From: Bacteroidota bacterium
GTDB taxonomy: Bacteria > Bacteroidota > Bacteroidia > Chitinophagales > Chitinophagaceae
Direction: 5' to 3'
Length of the DNA stretch: 32,504 nucleotides
Assembly (NCBI GenBank): GCA_026391125.1
Contig: JAPLEO010000141.1
Location: 1-32,504 of the forward strand
Position 1 is the stretch's first letter; each line of letters begins with the position of its first letter. Of the stretch, positions 1-8,488 are shown in pieces. The notes under the pieces are model-generated. The model had not been told where the DNA came from and made no database searches. It was given only the letters and a program-made list of their open reading frames with translations. The translations under genes were made by a program, and so were the position numbers.

Positions 1-65
1 TACCGATTATTGCTTTCATTAACCTAAATTAACCATAATGTCAGCAATGTTAACCACGAAGGCTT

Positions 66-73
66 TAGATTTG
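66..73 (+). promoter_or_regulatory. -7 promoter box for the GLPGLI gene
   Basis: TAGATTTG matches the Bacteroidota -7 consensus TAnnTTTG exactly and lies 21 bases before the ATG at 95. It supports the start at 95, because an ATG at 38 would lie upstream of the promoter. I see no clear -33 TTG. Confidence 0.5.
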
Positions 74-94
74 AACCTACAAAAACTTCTCTAC

Positions 95-919
95 ATGAAA
101 AAAATTTGGTTTTCAATTTGCTTTCTTGGTTTATTCATGACAGTTTCTGCTCAACAGAAAGTAGGTACGGTGATCTTCGAAAGAAAGATCAATATGTATA
201 AATTAATACAAGACGAGCAAATGCGTGCCATGATGCCTGAGTTCAGGACTAGTATGCATATGCTATTGTTTAGCGATAGTATCTCGGTTTATAAATTAGT
301 GCCCGAAGATGAGGCTCCAGATCCTTTTGCTGGCGGTGGCGGAGGTGGCGCTAGAATGATGATGCGCTTTGGTGCTGATGGTGGCGACCTTTACAAAAAT
401 TTCACCCAATCAAAATCAATTCAAACATCTGAACTAGGAGGTAAAACTTTTTTGATCACAGATTCTATTCGCCAACAACCCTGGAAATTAAGTACAGATA
501 CCAAACAGATCTTAGGTTACAATTGTCATAAAGCTACTCGCAAAATGGCTGCCCCAATGATGGGTAGAAGAATCACTGTATCTAGTGGTGGCGGCGCACC
601 CACTGTTGATACTTCTGCAAAAAACAAACCAGCAGCTCCAAGAGAAATGGAAATTGTGGCCTGGTTTGCTGATGATATGATTAGTCCGGTTGGACCAGAA
701 AGCTATGGTCAATTACCAGGTGTGATTCTTGAACTAAATATCGATAATGGTTCAACCGTTTACACAGCTAAAGAAGTGAAGAAAACTGTTGATACCAAAG
801 AACTGAAAGAACCTAAAAAGGGTAAAGTAGTTACCCAACAAGAATACATGAAACTAATGCAAGACCTCATGAGCAACCAGGGCGGACCGGGAATGATGAG
901 GATGAGGGTTGATAATTAG
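95..919 (+). CDS. GLPGLI family secreted protein
   Basis: The 274-residue product begins MKKIWFSICFLGLFMTVSAQ, a Sec signal peptide cleaved near residue 19, so it is exported to the periplasm or outer membrane. The family signature appears as QLPGVILELNIDNG near residue 210, followed by TVYTAKEV, matching the GLPGLI family (TIGR01200), whose molecular function is unknown. A frame-consistent ATG at 38 would add 19 residues before the signal peptide and lies upstream of the -7 box, so 95 is preferred. Glycine/methionine-rich stretches (GGGGGGARMMMRFG, and GGPGMMRMRVDN at the C-terminus) resemble the tail of the outer-membrane protein at 15638-18463. GLPGLI genes are often next to TonB-type outer-membrane proteins, as here, though in this window the neighbour is convergent. 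A cell-envelope role is inferred. Confidence 0.85.
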   Translation: MKKIWFSICFLGLFMTVSAQQKVGTVIFERKINMYKLIQDEQMRAMMPEFRTSMHMLLFSDSISVYKLVPEDEAPDPFAGGGGGGARMMMRFGADGGDLYKNFTQSKSIQTSELGGKTFLITDSIRQQPWKLSTDTKQILGYNCHKATRKMAAPMMGRRITVSSGGGAPTVDTSAKNKPAAPREMEIVAWFADDMISPVGPESYGQLPGVILELNIDNGSTVYTAKEVKKTVDTKELKEPKKGKVVTQQEYMKLMQDLMSNQGGPGMMRMRVDN

Positions 920-991
920 GCAAGTGAAAAGATAAAAGATAAGAGTGAAGAGTGGCTAAGCATTGTTAAGGAAAAATTTGAATTTAGTAAT

Positions 992-1010
992 GACAGTGTC
1001 AGACACTGTC
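992..1010. repeat. 19-bp perfect palindrome
   Basis: GACAGTGTC, a one-base spacer A, then GACACTGTC: perfect 9-bp arms. It lies inside the inverted-repeat-bounded gap, upstream of the T-rich terminator. It could be a REP-like intergenic repeat unit, a protein-binding site or a hairpin; there is no other copy that I can see in this window. Confidence 0.6.
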
Positions 1011-1032
1011 TTGTAAAAATATTTTTTTTAAC

Positions 1033-1055
1033 CGAGGCTCCCCTCGTTTTTTTTT
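1033..1055 (+). terminator. Rho-independent terminator after the GLPGLI gene
   Basis: Stem CGAGG (1033-1037) / CCTCG (1042-1046) with a four-base loop, followed directly by nine T (1047-1055). Oriented to end transcription of the 95-919 gene. The reverse strand has no T-run on its exit side. Confidence 0.65.
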
Positions 1056-1189
1056 AACCCTTCTAAAAATCATAATCGGCTCTTAGGGTAACAATCATTT
1101 TTAAAAGTTAGTTAAATCTCGAAACATTTACTTCACTTATTAACTTTCCATCCTCTCTTCACTCTTATCTTTTATCTCTTCACCTATTC

Positions 1190-4000
1190 TTAGTTGTTTA
1201 TCGAACGTATAACGACCCTCGCTCCAGTAGAAGCTGTTCCAGACTTATTTAATCGATATGTCGCAGTTAATAAGAAGTATCGCTGTAATACATTGTATCG
1301 CGTGTCTTCGATATAGTTTTGATTGGCAGATCTTGAAACTCCTTGGTTTTTATCTAGTAGATCAAATACAGAAAACTTGATCTCGGCGCGACTATTTTTC
1401 AAGAAACCTTTCGCCATAGAAGCATTCCAGAGTGGTAGATTAATATTGTATCCGTCTGCCCTACCTGTATTGATAGTGTAGTTGAATGTGTTATTGAAAA
1501 TGAGTCCCCATGGAAGGTTTTGAGTTGACTCAAGTCCATATATCTGTTGCAAATAATTGCTATTTAATTGAGGCTGCAAACCATATTCTGCCTTACTGAA
1601 ATTTAATCTTGCACTTACCCTGATATCAATTTTATTTTCCTTGGTAAATGACCAACTTGCATTTGGCCCGAATCCAGAATTTTGTATGGTATTTTTTGCC
1701 CCATTTAAGAAAGAGATATTGTTATTATAATTTGAGCCAATGCCAATATCAATTCGTGAATGTAATTTTTTGATGGGGAATCCCATATCAGCATTTGCAA
1801 ATAAAGAATAAACGCCATCTGCATTCACTGGCATGCTAATTCTTGATCCGTTGCTTTGTAAAATATCAGAATTTACAATAGCATTGTCTGACTTATTAAC
1901 CGCAATAAATGCAAAGAAGTTGCTTTGCGTAAAAGTATTCGCAGTAAAATAATTCATGTTCAGCGATTGCTGATAAGTGCGCTTTAAATTGGGGTTTCCC
2001 AAATAAGAGTTCAATGGGTCACTCACATCTACGATCGGCTGCAACTGAGTAGTGGCAGGATTTTGAGTAGAAGTGGTATAATTAATACCTAGCATCCTGG
2101 TACTATTCATTTTGTATTGAAAAGTGAACAAAGGCAATACATCTGTGAAACCTTGTTCAATATTATTGCCATTTGTTTTATTGGCACTTACTAGTCCAGT
2201 TCTTTGTACAGAGGCACCCACTGTATAATTGAATTTCTTCTGATTACTTCTCCAATTAATACTTGCACCGCCAAATTGAAAGCTGTTTTTAAAATTATTA
2301 CTTTGTAAATTATTCAGGTGATCATACTTTCCACTTGATGCATTATAATCCCATGAATTTCGAATGCTGGTACCAATACTGGTATTATAAAATACACTGA
2401 ACTCCATCAACGACTTTTTCCCAAACGGTTCTGTATAAATCAGATTGCCTCCGAAACTATTGGCATTCGAAGCCCTATCATTAACCTGATTGATCACACT
2501 GTCTTTTGTTGGCAATCCACTTGCATAATAAGTTGTGTTGGTTTGCAGCGTTCCATTCTGAGTGCTATTATTGTAATTCCAATTCAGATTTGACGAAATG
2601 GTTCGTCCCTTTTTTGCCAGTTTTTTTCGAAACTGTGCAGTAGTAACCATATTGGTTGCGTCTGAATGAGCAGTCGACAAACTGTTACCACTATTCAATA
2701 AAGCATTAGAAGCGGTGATAGACTGATATTGGTTGCCGTTTCGTGTATCGTTTTGTTGCAAGGTTAATTGAGGAACAATTTTGAATGATGTAGTACTATC
2801 AATTTTTTGATCGATACTAAAATTGGCCCTTTGTTGTTTTACCTCTTTACGAGCAGTTGAATTAGCATAATAATTGAAATTGTTTCCTGGGGAAATATTT
2901 TGGCGCACTGTTGACTTATCTGTAGTTAGATCAATATCACTTGCAACAATACTTCCATTGAAATCCGTTTTTTTATTCCAAGTATCATTAAAGTTTACTC
3001 CGCCTGCAAAAGTATTTGCAATTCCTTGCTGATTCTGGCCCAAACCAGAAATAGGTAGCGCATTGTCATCTCCTCCATCAGTACGAATGTTTATGTTTCC
3101 GCCCGACCTCATCCCTTTAGATAATTCGCCCGTAAAATTCAACACATCGTTAATTGAAAAACCTTGTCGGTTGGTGTTGTTGGCCATTCCTAATGCAGAC
3201 ATTTGTTGATCGCCATTGAATTTATTAATAGTTGTTTGTGCATCGTATTTTCCATCGTTACCCACACCTGCAGATACTTTTCCAAACAACGATTTATTTC
3301 GGTCTTTTTTAAGTTTTAGGTTGATGGCTTTTTCAGACTGTCCATCATCTACTCCCGTAAATTCTGCCCTGTCTGATTTTTTATTAAATACCTGCACTTT
3401 ATCAACTGCATCTGCGTCAAGGTTTTTGGTAGCCAATTTTGGATCACCCGTAAAGAACTCTTTTCCATTCACTAGTACGCGATTAATTTTTTGTCCATTT
3501 ACTTTTACTGTGCCATCAGCATCCACAGTTACACCGGGAAGTTTTTTTAAGAGGTCTTCCACCACAGCATTTGGCTGCGTTTTAAAATTTTCTGTATTGA
3601 ATTCAAGAGTATCATTATTCATAACCACAGGCGCTCTCTTGGCAGTGACGGTAACAGAACTTGCATTTTTAAGATCTGTGAGATCTATATTACCCACATC
3701 TAATGATTCACCTTCTTTAACAGATATATTCTTCCATACCGGAACAAATCCAACATAAGATGCAGAAAGCAAATAAGGGCCCTTACTAATATTCTTAATG
3801 ACAAATTTACCGGTAGAGTCTGCGCGTGTGAAGCTTATCAAAGTTGAGTCTTGCACATTTACTATCGAAACCGTAGAATAAGCTAGCCCTTTCTTTCCTG
3901 CAGTATCATAAACAACACCATGTATTGAGGCGGGTTTGTTCTGGGCATTAGACAAAGTGGTTACAATAGATAATAACAATAAAAGTAGTATGCGCCTCAT
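1190..4000 (-). CDS. Outer-membrane beta-barrel protein, TonB-dependent-receptor-like
   Basis: 936 residues. A signal peptide (MRRILLLLLLSIVTTLSNAQ) is followed by a carboxypeptidase-regulatory-like beta-sandwich (about residues 25-105), a plug-like domain (about 125-215, with DLLKKLPGVTVDADG and RVLVNGKEFFTGDPKLATKNL), and a long Asn/Thr-rich C-terminal barrel (about 300-936). This is the Bacteroidota outer membrane beta-barrel family (CarboxypepD_reg-like, plug and OMP_b-brl_3 type), related to SusC but usually without a SusD partner; none is seen here. The substrate is unknown. It is a clear paralogue of the 15638-18463 gene: NAVxEDLLKKxPG, DPKLATKNL and the FTGxDDG segment are shared. It converges on the GLPGLI gene and lies 88 bases downstream of the broken ligase on the same strand. 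Confidence 0.88.
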   Translation of the reverse strand: MRRILLLLLLSIVTTLSNAQNKPASIHGVVYDTAGKKGLAYSTVSIVNVQDSTLISFTRADSTGKFVIKNISKGPYLLSASYVGFVPVWKNISVKEGESLDVGNIDLTDLKNASSVTVTAKRAPVVMNNDTLEFNTENFKTQPNAVVEDLLKKLPGVTVDADGTVKVNGQKINRVLVNGKEFFTGDPKLATKNLDADAVDKVQVFNKKSDRAEFTGVDDGQSEKAINLKLKKDRNKSLFGKVSAGVGNDGKYDAQTTINKFNGDQQMSALGMANNTNRQGFSINDVLNFTGELSKGMRSGGNINIRTDGGDDNALPISGLGQNQQGIANTFAGGVNFNDTWNKKTDFNGSIVASDIDLTTDKSTVRQNISPGNNFNYYANSTARKEVKQQRANFSIDQKIDSTTSFKIVPQLTLQQNDTRNGNQYQSITASNALLNSGNSLSTAHSDATNMVTTAQFRKKLAKKGRTISSNLNWNYNNSTQNGTLQTNTTYYASGLPTKDSVINQVNDRASNANSFGGNLIYTEPFGKKSLMEFSVFYNTSIGTSIRNSWDYNASSGKYDHLNNLQSNNFKNSFQFGGASINWRSNQKKFNYTVGASVQRTGLVSANKTNGNNIEQGFTDVLPLFTFQYKMNSTRMLGINYTTSTQNPATTQLQPIVDVSDPLNSYLGNPNLKRTYQQSLNMNYFTANTFTQSNFFAFIAVNKSDNAIVNSDILQSNGSRISMPVNADGVYSLFANADMGFPIKKLHSRIDIGIGSNYNNNISFLNGAKNTIQNSGFGPNASWSFTKENKIDIRVSARLNFSKAEYGLQPQLNSNYLQQIYGLESTQNLPWGLIFNNTFNYTINTGRADGYNINLPLWNASMAKGFLKNSRAEIKFSVFDLLDKNQGVSRSANQNYIEDTRYNVLQRYFLLTATYRLNKSGTASTGARVVIRSINN

Positions 4001-4088
4001 TCAGATAGTTTTATCCATCGAAATTACGCCATCGCTAGGTAGTATGCAGTTAATGAAGCTATTTACAAGGTTAATAATAGTTAAAGAA

Positions 4089-5610
4089 TTATAATTCACC
4101 ATCCGCAAATCTTCTTCTCAATTCTTTCTTGTTGAGTTTACCAACACTTGTTTTTGGAATTTCAGACATAGCTATATATCTGTCTGGTAGTTGATAAGGC
4201 GCAAAATGTTCAGAAAGAAAAGCATTCAATGCGTCTTTCTCAACAACTGTTTCACTTCGAAATACAATACATGCCAATGGTCGTTCCACCCACTTTTCAT
4301 CAGGGATTGCTATCACGCATGCTTCTTTAATTTCTGGATGCGCCATTAATGAAATTTCTAGTGCAACACTTGAGATCCATTCTCCGCCACTCTTAATAAG
4401 GTCCTTGCTCCGATCGCAAATATTCATATAGCCTTGCTGGTCTATGGTTCCAACATCGCCCGTTTTAAACCAACCATCTTCTGAAAATGAAAGATGGTTG
4501 TCCTGGTATTTATAATAGCTTTTAATGATCCAAGCGCCTCGAATCTCAAATTCACCAATCATCACTTAGCGACTCGTGAATATTTTGAAGTCTACTTACT
4601 GTTCCTAAGGGAGAAGTTTCAGTCATACCCCATGCGTGAACTCCTTTAATACCAAAATCTTTTTCAAAGGCTTCAATCAAGCTTGGAGGCAAAGCTGAGC
4701 CCCCAACACCATATTCGCGTAAAGCCAATTTTTCTTTAGGTGGATTTTTTTTCATAGCATCATAAACACCCATCCAAATAGTAGGTACTCCATTTGCTAC
4801 TGTAATTTTTTCTTGCACTAATATTTGAATGATCGCATCAGGTTGCAAGTGCACACTAGGCAATATCATATCAGAACCTGCAAGAATACATACATAAGGA
4901 AATCCCCAAGCCATCACATGAAACTGAGGCACAATCAATAGTACCCTATCAATCACCGAAAGATTAAGAGCATTAGGCATGAGTAATGCAAGAGCATGCA
5001 AATAAGTAGATCTGTGGGAATACAATGCACCCTTAGGATTTCCTGTGGTTCCACTTGTATAGCAAAGACCACAAGCATCATTTTCTTCCGAAGGAAACCA
5101 TTGATAATCGTCAGCATCAACATTTAATAAGTCCTCATACAAAATAATATCAGGAAGACTTGTAGTGAAATTATCTGGCGAATTGAGTAGCACATAATTT
5201 TTAACCCCAGTTGTATAGGGTGCAACTTTTTCGAAAAGAGGCACAAGAGTGGCGTCGATGAAAATAATTTTGGCCTCCGCATGATTCACGATGAATATGA
5301 TCTGTTCAACACTGAGTCGCACATTCAAAGTATGACAAATAGCTCCTGCACCTGGAATGCCATAATATAATTCCACGTGCTGATAATGGTTCCATGCAAA
5401 TGTGGCCACCCTATCGCCCGGGTGTACGCCCAATTTATTTACTAATGCATAGGATAATTTTTTAGCCCGATGAAAGAGATCTGAGAAATGATATCGATGC
5501 CAACTTCCATTGGGCAATTTTGTAACTATTTCTTTGTGTGGAAAAACACGGTTCCCATATTCCAAAATGGCATGGGTAGTTAATGGAAAATCCATCATCA
5601 ATCCTTTCAT
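4089..5610 (-). pseudogene. Acyl-CoA ligase (AMP-forming), broken by an internal deletion
   Basis: Two overlapping frames make up one ANL-superfamily medium/long-chain acyl-CoA ligase. The upstream part (5610-4552, 352 residues) carries the P-loop YTSGTTGNPKG (184-194) and WGMTETSP (327-334), then stops after SLSDDW. The downstream part (from GTG 4565 or ATG 4562 to 4089, up to 158 residues) begins at the next conserved block GEFEIRG, then has FKTGDVGTID, DRSKDLIKSGGEWISS and the C-terminal KTSVGKLNKKELR with the catalytic lysine (K143). Together they total about 510 residues against about 540-550 in the family. About 35-40 residues between SLSDDW and MIGEF (the segment that usually contains a KQG.P.PG.E-like stretch) are missing and the frame is shifted, so this is a deletion rather than a one-base error. 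The rest is intact, so the lesion looks recent. Reinitiation making two chains is possible but would lack the linker segment. Confidence 0.8.
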
Positions 5611-5640
5611 AGCTGCAGCTTTATGTTTACAATCGTTAAT

Positions 5641-5673
5641 CTATCAACTAATCGATAGCTGCTAACAAGTTAG
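5641..5673. promoter_or_regulatory. Paired palindromes upstream of the ligase gene
   Basis: CTATC (5641-5645) / GATAG (5654-5658), and CTAAC-AA-GTTAG (5662-5673), lie in the gap between the VOC gene and the acyl-CoA ligase start. No T-run follows on the minus strand, so a terminator is unlikely; a repressor operator for the ligase is possible. Low certainty because short palindromes arise by chance in AT-rich DNA. Confidence 0.3.
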
Positions 5674-5689
5674 TGTTTTTTGAGAAAAC

Positions 5690-6097
5690 TTAGAAAGTCC
5701 AATTTGTATTAATAGGTTGTATCAGATCCCAAAGATTACCATAGAGGTCTTTGAACACAGTGACGATTCCATAATCTTCGGAACTAGGGCTTCGAACAAA
5801 TTCAATTCCATCAATTTGCATTCTATCATAATCGCGCCAAATATCATCTGTATAGAGAAATAGAAAAACCCGACCTCCCGTCTGATTGCCTATTCTCGAT
5901 TCTTGTTCCGGTGATGCAGCCTTTGCCAAAAGAAGACAAGTGTTGGAATTACCAGGCGGAGCCACCATTACCCATCGTTTGGTTTCAGAAAGTATTGTGT
6001 CTTCAATTAATTTGAACTGCAATTTCTGGGTATAAAATGCAATTGCTTCATCATAATCTTTCACTACTAGTGCGATATGTGCGATCTGTTGTTTCAT
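5690..6097 (-). CDS. VOC (glyoxalase/bleomycin-resistance) family protein
   Basis: 135 residues from the ATG at 6097, giving MKQQIAHIALVVKDYDEAIAFY, the classic first beta-alpha unit of the vicinal-oxygen-chelate fold, with a candidate metal-ligand His at residue 7. The second module ends GIVTVFKDLYGNLWDLIQP, where the usual DPxGNxxEL appears as DLYGNLWDL, with Asp in place of the common Glu ligand. An upstream ATG at 6154 would add 19 residues without family similarity and leave only three bases after the YitT stop, so the shorter start is preferred. The family includes glyoxalases, dioxygenases and antibiotic-binding proteins; this sequence does not say which reaction. It probably follows YitT in one minus-strand transcript. 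Confidence 0.8.
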   Translation of the reverse strand: MKQQIAHIALVVKDYDEAIAFYTQKLQFKLIEDTILSETKRWVMVAPPGNSNTCLLLAKAASPEQESRIGNQTGGRVFLFLYTDDIWRDYDRMQIDGIEFVRSPSSEDYGIVTVFKDLYGNLWDLIQPINTNWTF

Positions 6098-6157
6098 TTT
6101 ATAATTCTTTGTTCTTTTTTGGGGAAGGCAAGTCTTTTCAATCATGACTTCCATTTT

Positions 6158-7135
6158 TTATCCATGCGAAAGTGGTCTTTTTTTGATCATTCCGCCCCTC
6201 GTATCTTTGACACTGCTCATCACCACAAATGCGTGTGGATCTATTTTTTCTAATTCTGCTTTTAGTTTATTCAATTCTAATCTGGTAATTACTGTATATA
6301 CAATATCCATATCTTTTGTTGGACCCTTTTTGCCATATCCTTGTCTTCCACTATAAATTGTGACACCTCGACCCATTTTTAAGATAATCATTTGCCTTAT
6401 CTCTACAAAGTGAGAAGATATAATTGTTACCCCCGTATATTCTTCAATACCCTCAATGATAAAGTCTAGTGTTTTTGAAGCAGATAAGTATGTGATCATA
6501 CTATATAATGCAATTTCGATCGACAGAAAATATGCAGCCGAAGAAAAAATGATGCAATTAATAATAATGATTACATCTCCTAGAGTAGTCCCCATTTTCT
6601 TACTTAGAAAAATAGCAAGCACTTCGGTTCCATCGATTACCGCCCCACCTCTCACCGCAAATCCAATACCAGCTCCAAGAAATAATCCACCAAAAATCGC
6701 AACTAATAATTTGTCATTGGTAACGGAAGGAAACTCTAATAATGCAACACAAAGAGCTAGACCTGCAATCGCCAACATGGTTTTAATCGCAAAGCTTTTC
6801 CCCATTATTTTGAACCCCAGGAACATAAAAGGGATATTAATCGCAATGATCAATATGTATAAAGGGATTTTTGTAATGGAGGAGATCAGCAATGAAATGC
6901 CTGTAGCACCACCATCAATAAAATGATTTGTCATCAAAAAACCTTTCAATCCAAATGAAGCCGAAACGATACCAATCAATATAAGTAAGAAGTCTTTAAA
7001 ATAATGATATACAGTAATCTTAAGTTCGCGATAACCCTTTGCAATTTGAAATGAATTAATAGGCTCACTATCATTACCCTGATTTTTTTCTTTCAGAATA
7101 TTATTGACAATAATTTGTTTCCAAAAAGCTTTCAT
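6158..7135 (-). CDS. YitT family membrane protein
   Basis: 325 residues. After a polar N-terminus of about 45 residues there are five or so hydrophobic segments (for example FLLILIGIVSASFGLKGF, LYILIIAINIPFMFLGF, ALCVALLEF, DVIIIINCIIFSSAAYFLS). The family signature segments FIDGGATGISLL and GGAVIDGTEVLA are present. The C-terminal soluble domain (about residues 230-310, GVTIYSGRQGYG, DIVYTVITRLEL, DPHAFVVMSSV) is the DUF2179 domain of YitT proteins. It is an inner-membrane protein of unknown transport or signalling role. It starts 20 bases after the dioxygenase stop, consistent with co-transcription. Confidence 0.9.
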   Translation of the reverse strand: MKAFWKQIIVNNILKEKNQGNDSEPINSFQIAKGYRELKITVYHYFKDFLLILIGIVSASFGLKGFLMTNHFIDGGATGISLLISSITKIPLYILIIAINIPFMFLGFKIMGKSFAIKTMLAIAGLALCVALLEFPSVTNDKLLVAIFGGLFLGAGIGFAVRGGAVIDGTEVLAIFLSKKMGTTLGDVIIIINCIIFSSAAYFLSIEIALYSMITYLSASKTLDFIIEGIEEYTGVTIISSHFVEIRQMIILKMGRGVTIYSGRQGYGKKGPTKDMDIVYTVITRLELNKLKAELEKIDPHAFVVMSSVKDTRGGMIKKRPLSHG

Positions 7136-7155
7136 CGAATTGTTTTTAATAACAA

Positions 7156-7989
7156 CTACCCAAATTGCACAGAAGTCATTGTAAGCGATCCCGCAACAGC
7201 TTTGTCGTTAAAAAAGCTGATCTGATCCTGCTGTGAAGTTAACCCCAAACTATAGATCAATGGCAAATAATGCTCTGGTGTTGGGATTGCCAATAATGCA
7301 TCCTTACCTAGCTTTTCATATTCCATTAATGCTTTGTGATCTCCATTTTTGATCAAATTTTTAAAAGTTTCATTCATGTGTAAAGCCCAATCAAAACCAT
7401 ATCCTGGTACTTCCATTTTATCCCAAGCTATCATTCGTAAATTATGGACCATATTACCGCTACCTATCATCAGGATCCCTTTTTTGCGTAATAAGTATAA
7501 TTCTTTTGCAAGTTCATAATGAAAAATTGCTGGTTTTGTATAATCAATACTTAATTGTAATACAGGAATTTCAGCTTCAGGATACATATGACGAACGATG
7601 GACCATGTTCCATGATCCAAACCCCAATCATGATCTAAAATTGCATTAGTTGAATGAATCATTGAAGCTGTTTCTGCTGCAAGTGCTGGGCTTCCGGGTG
7701 CAGGATATTGCACATCGAATAATGCTTGAGGGAATCCACCAAAATCATGTATGGTAGGTGGAAGTTTCATCCCAGTTATTTTTGTACCCTTGGTGAACCA
7801 GTGAGCAGAAATAACCAATACCGCATTAGGGCGGTCTATCGTTTTGGCAAGTTCCGTCCACTTATTACTAAAATCATTGACTTCAATCCCATTCATCGGA
7901 GATCCATGTCCAACAAACAAAACTGGCATCAACTTTTCCTGAAATGGTAGTGGATCAGTAAAACTTTTAAAATCAGATAAACTATTCAT
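7156..7989 (-). CDS. DODA-type extradiol dioxygenase (YgiD-like)
   Basis: 277 residues from the ATG at 7989 (MNSLSDFKSF). The motifs MPVLFVGHGSPMN, LVISAHWFT, DFGGFP, GLDHGTWS, GSGNMVHNLR and PTPEHYLPL are those of the YgiD / 4,5-DOPA extradiol dioxygenase family (LigB-like). His28, His63, His182 and His240 are the candidate metal and active-site histidines. The family opens catecholic rings using Fe(II) or Zn(II); the physiological substrate in bacteria is usually unknown. The frame is open upstream to a TTG at 8028, but those 13 residues look non-family. The ATG overlaps the TGA of the upstream SRPBCC stub (ATGA), so translation is probably coupled to that remnant. Confidence 0.87.
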   Translation of the reverse strand: MNSLSDFKSFTDPLPFQEKLMPVLFVGHGSPMNGIEVNDFSNKWTELAKTIDRPNAVLVISAHWFTKGTKITGMKLPPTIHDFGGFPQALFDVQYPAPGSPALAAETASMIHSTNAILDHDWGLDHGTWSIVRHMYPEAEIPVLQLSIDYTKPAIFHYELAKELYLLRKKGILMIGSGNMVHNLRMIAWDKMEVPGYGFDWALHMNETFKNLIKNGDHKALMEYEKLGKDALLAIPTPEHYLPLIYSLGLTSQQDQISFFNDKAVAGSLTMTSVQFG

Positions 7990-8183
7990 ATCAGGGGGTT
8001 CAGTCTCTTTAAAAAAAATTTCATGCAAATCTGGTGATTTTGTTGATAACAGAGATAGTCAAATACTCTTCCAACAGGCTGGTCAATTGTAGTTACCCTT
8101 TTAACACTATATTCCTTCTTTATAAATAAACTGGTTAATAAAATCAATCCCATCAGTATCGCAATGGCATATAAGAATATCAT
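7986..8183 (-). pseudogene. Truncated SRPBCC/polyketide-cyclase-like gene, N-terminal stub
   Basis: A 65-codon frame begins with a membrane anchor (MIFLYAIAILMGLILLTSLF), then KKEYSVKRVTTIDQPVGRVFDYLCYQQNH. This matches the start of anchored SRPBCC proteins, where KEYSVER..INKP...VFDYVKYLKNQ is typical. Similarity ends near residue 50 (about position 8035); the last 15 codons read, out of frame, through DNA leading into the dioxygenase. The family is normally about 150-180 residues, so roughly two thirds is gone. The new stop TGA overlaps the dioxygenase ATG. The stub presumably keeps its own promoter region upstream of 8183. The family assignment rests on about 30 residues. Confidence 0.6.
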
Positions 8184-8386
8184 ACAATGATTTTATTACA
8201 AAATAACAGATTCAAAGCCGTTTTCAGCAGATAAATATTGAAAGGAGGCAAGAAATAGGCCTTTGGGAATATGATTTTTGTTCCTTTTTCGTCAATGCAG
8301 AATATTGTGACTTTTCTCACTTATATATTCATCAATTTTATATATATTTAATTGTATTGATGTGTTTGGCTTATCACGGTTTCTAA
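8184..8386. other. Non-coding gap between divergent SRPBCC stub and kinase
   Basis: About 200 AT-rich bases with no convincing gene. It must contain start signals for both the minus-strand run and the kinase, but there is no exact TAnnTTTG in a sensible place. An ATG at 8360 is in the kinase frame but is closed by TAA at 8384-8386. Confidence 0.4.
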
Positions 8387-8488
8387 CATTTATTCAAGGA
8401 AAATCATAATTCTATCAAAACTGATTCTACCATTTCTGAAATAAGCGATAACATTCGCAATCTGGCCTATTCGGACGAGCGTTTCAAA

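Larger units (their letters stand above)
924..1183. repeat. 29-bp inverted repeat bracketing the convergent gap
   Basis: Positions 924-952 (beginning GTGAAAAGATAAAAGATAAG) and the reverse complement of 1155-1183 agree at 28 of 29 positions, with a perfect 22-bp core (931-952 / 1155-1176). The arms start a few bases beyond each stop codon and face inward around about 200 bp that code for nothing visible. This could be a small non-autonomous element (MITE-like) or a long-range stem between convergent transcripts. No target-site duplication is obvious. Confidence 0.7.

Noticed and set aside
38..94. Upstream ATG for the GLPGLI gene
   Set aside because: It would put 19 residues ahead of a textbook signal peptide and lies upstream of the -7 box at 66-73.
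3216..3758. 180-codon open frame on the plus strand inside the outer-membrane protein gene
   Set aside because: It is antisense to a well-supported gene with conserved plug-domain motifs; composition follows the complementary codons and no family is recognisable.
4540..4580. A single-base sequencing error as the cause of the split acyl-CoA ligase
   Set aside because: Restoring the frame would still leave about 35-40 conserved residues absent, so a true deletion is needed.
8207..8386. Frame in phase with the histidine kinase reading EIGLWEYDF, reminiscent of a PAS segment
   Set aside because: It has no start codon apart from the ATG at 8360, it ends in TAA at 8384, and the remaining residues do not continue as a PAS domain. 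Probably chance.
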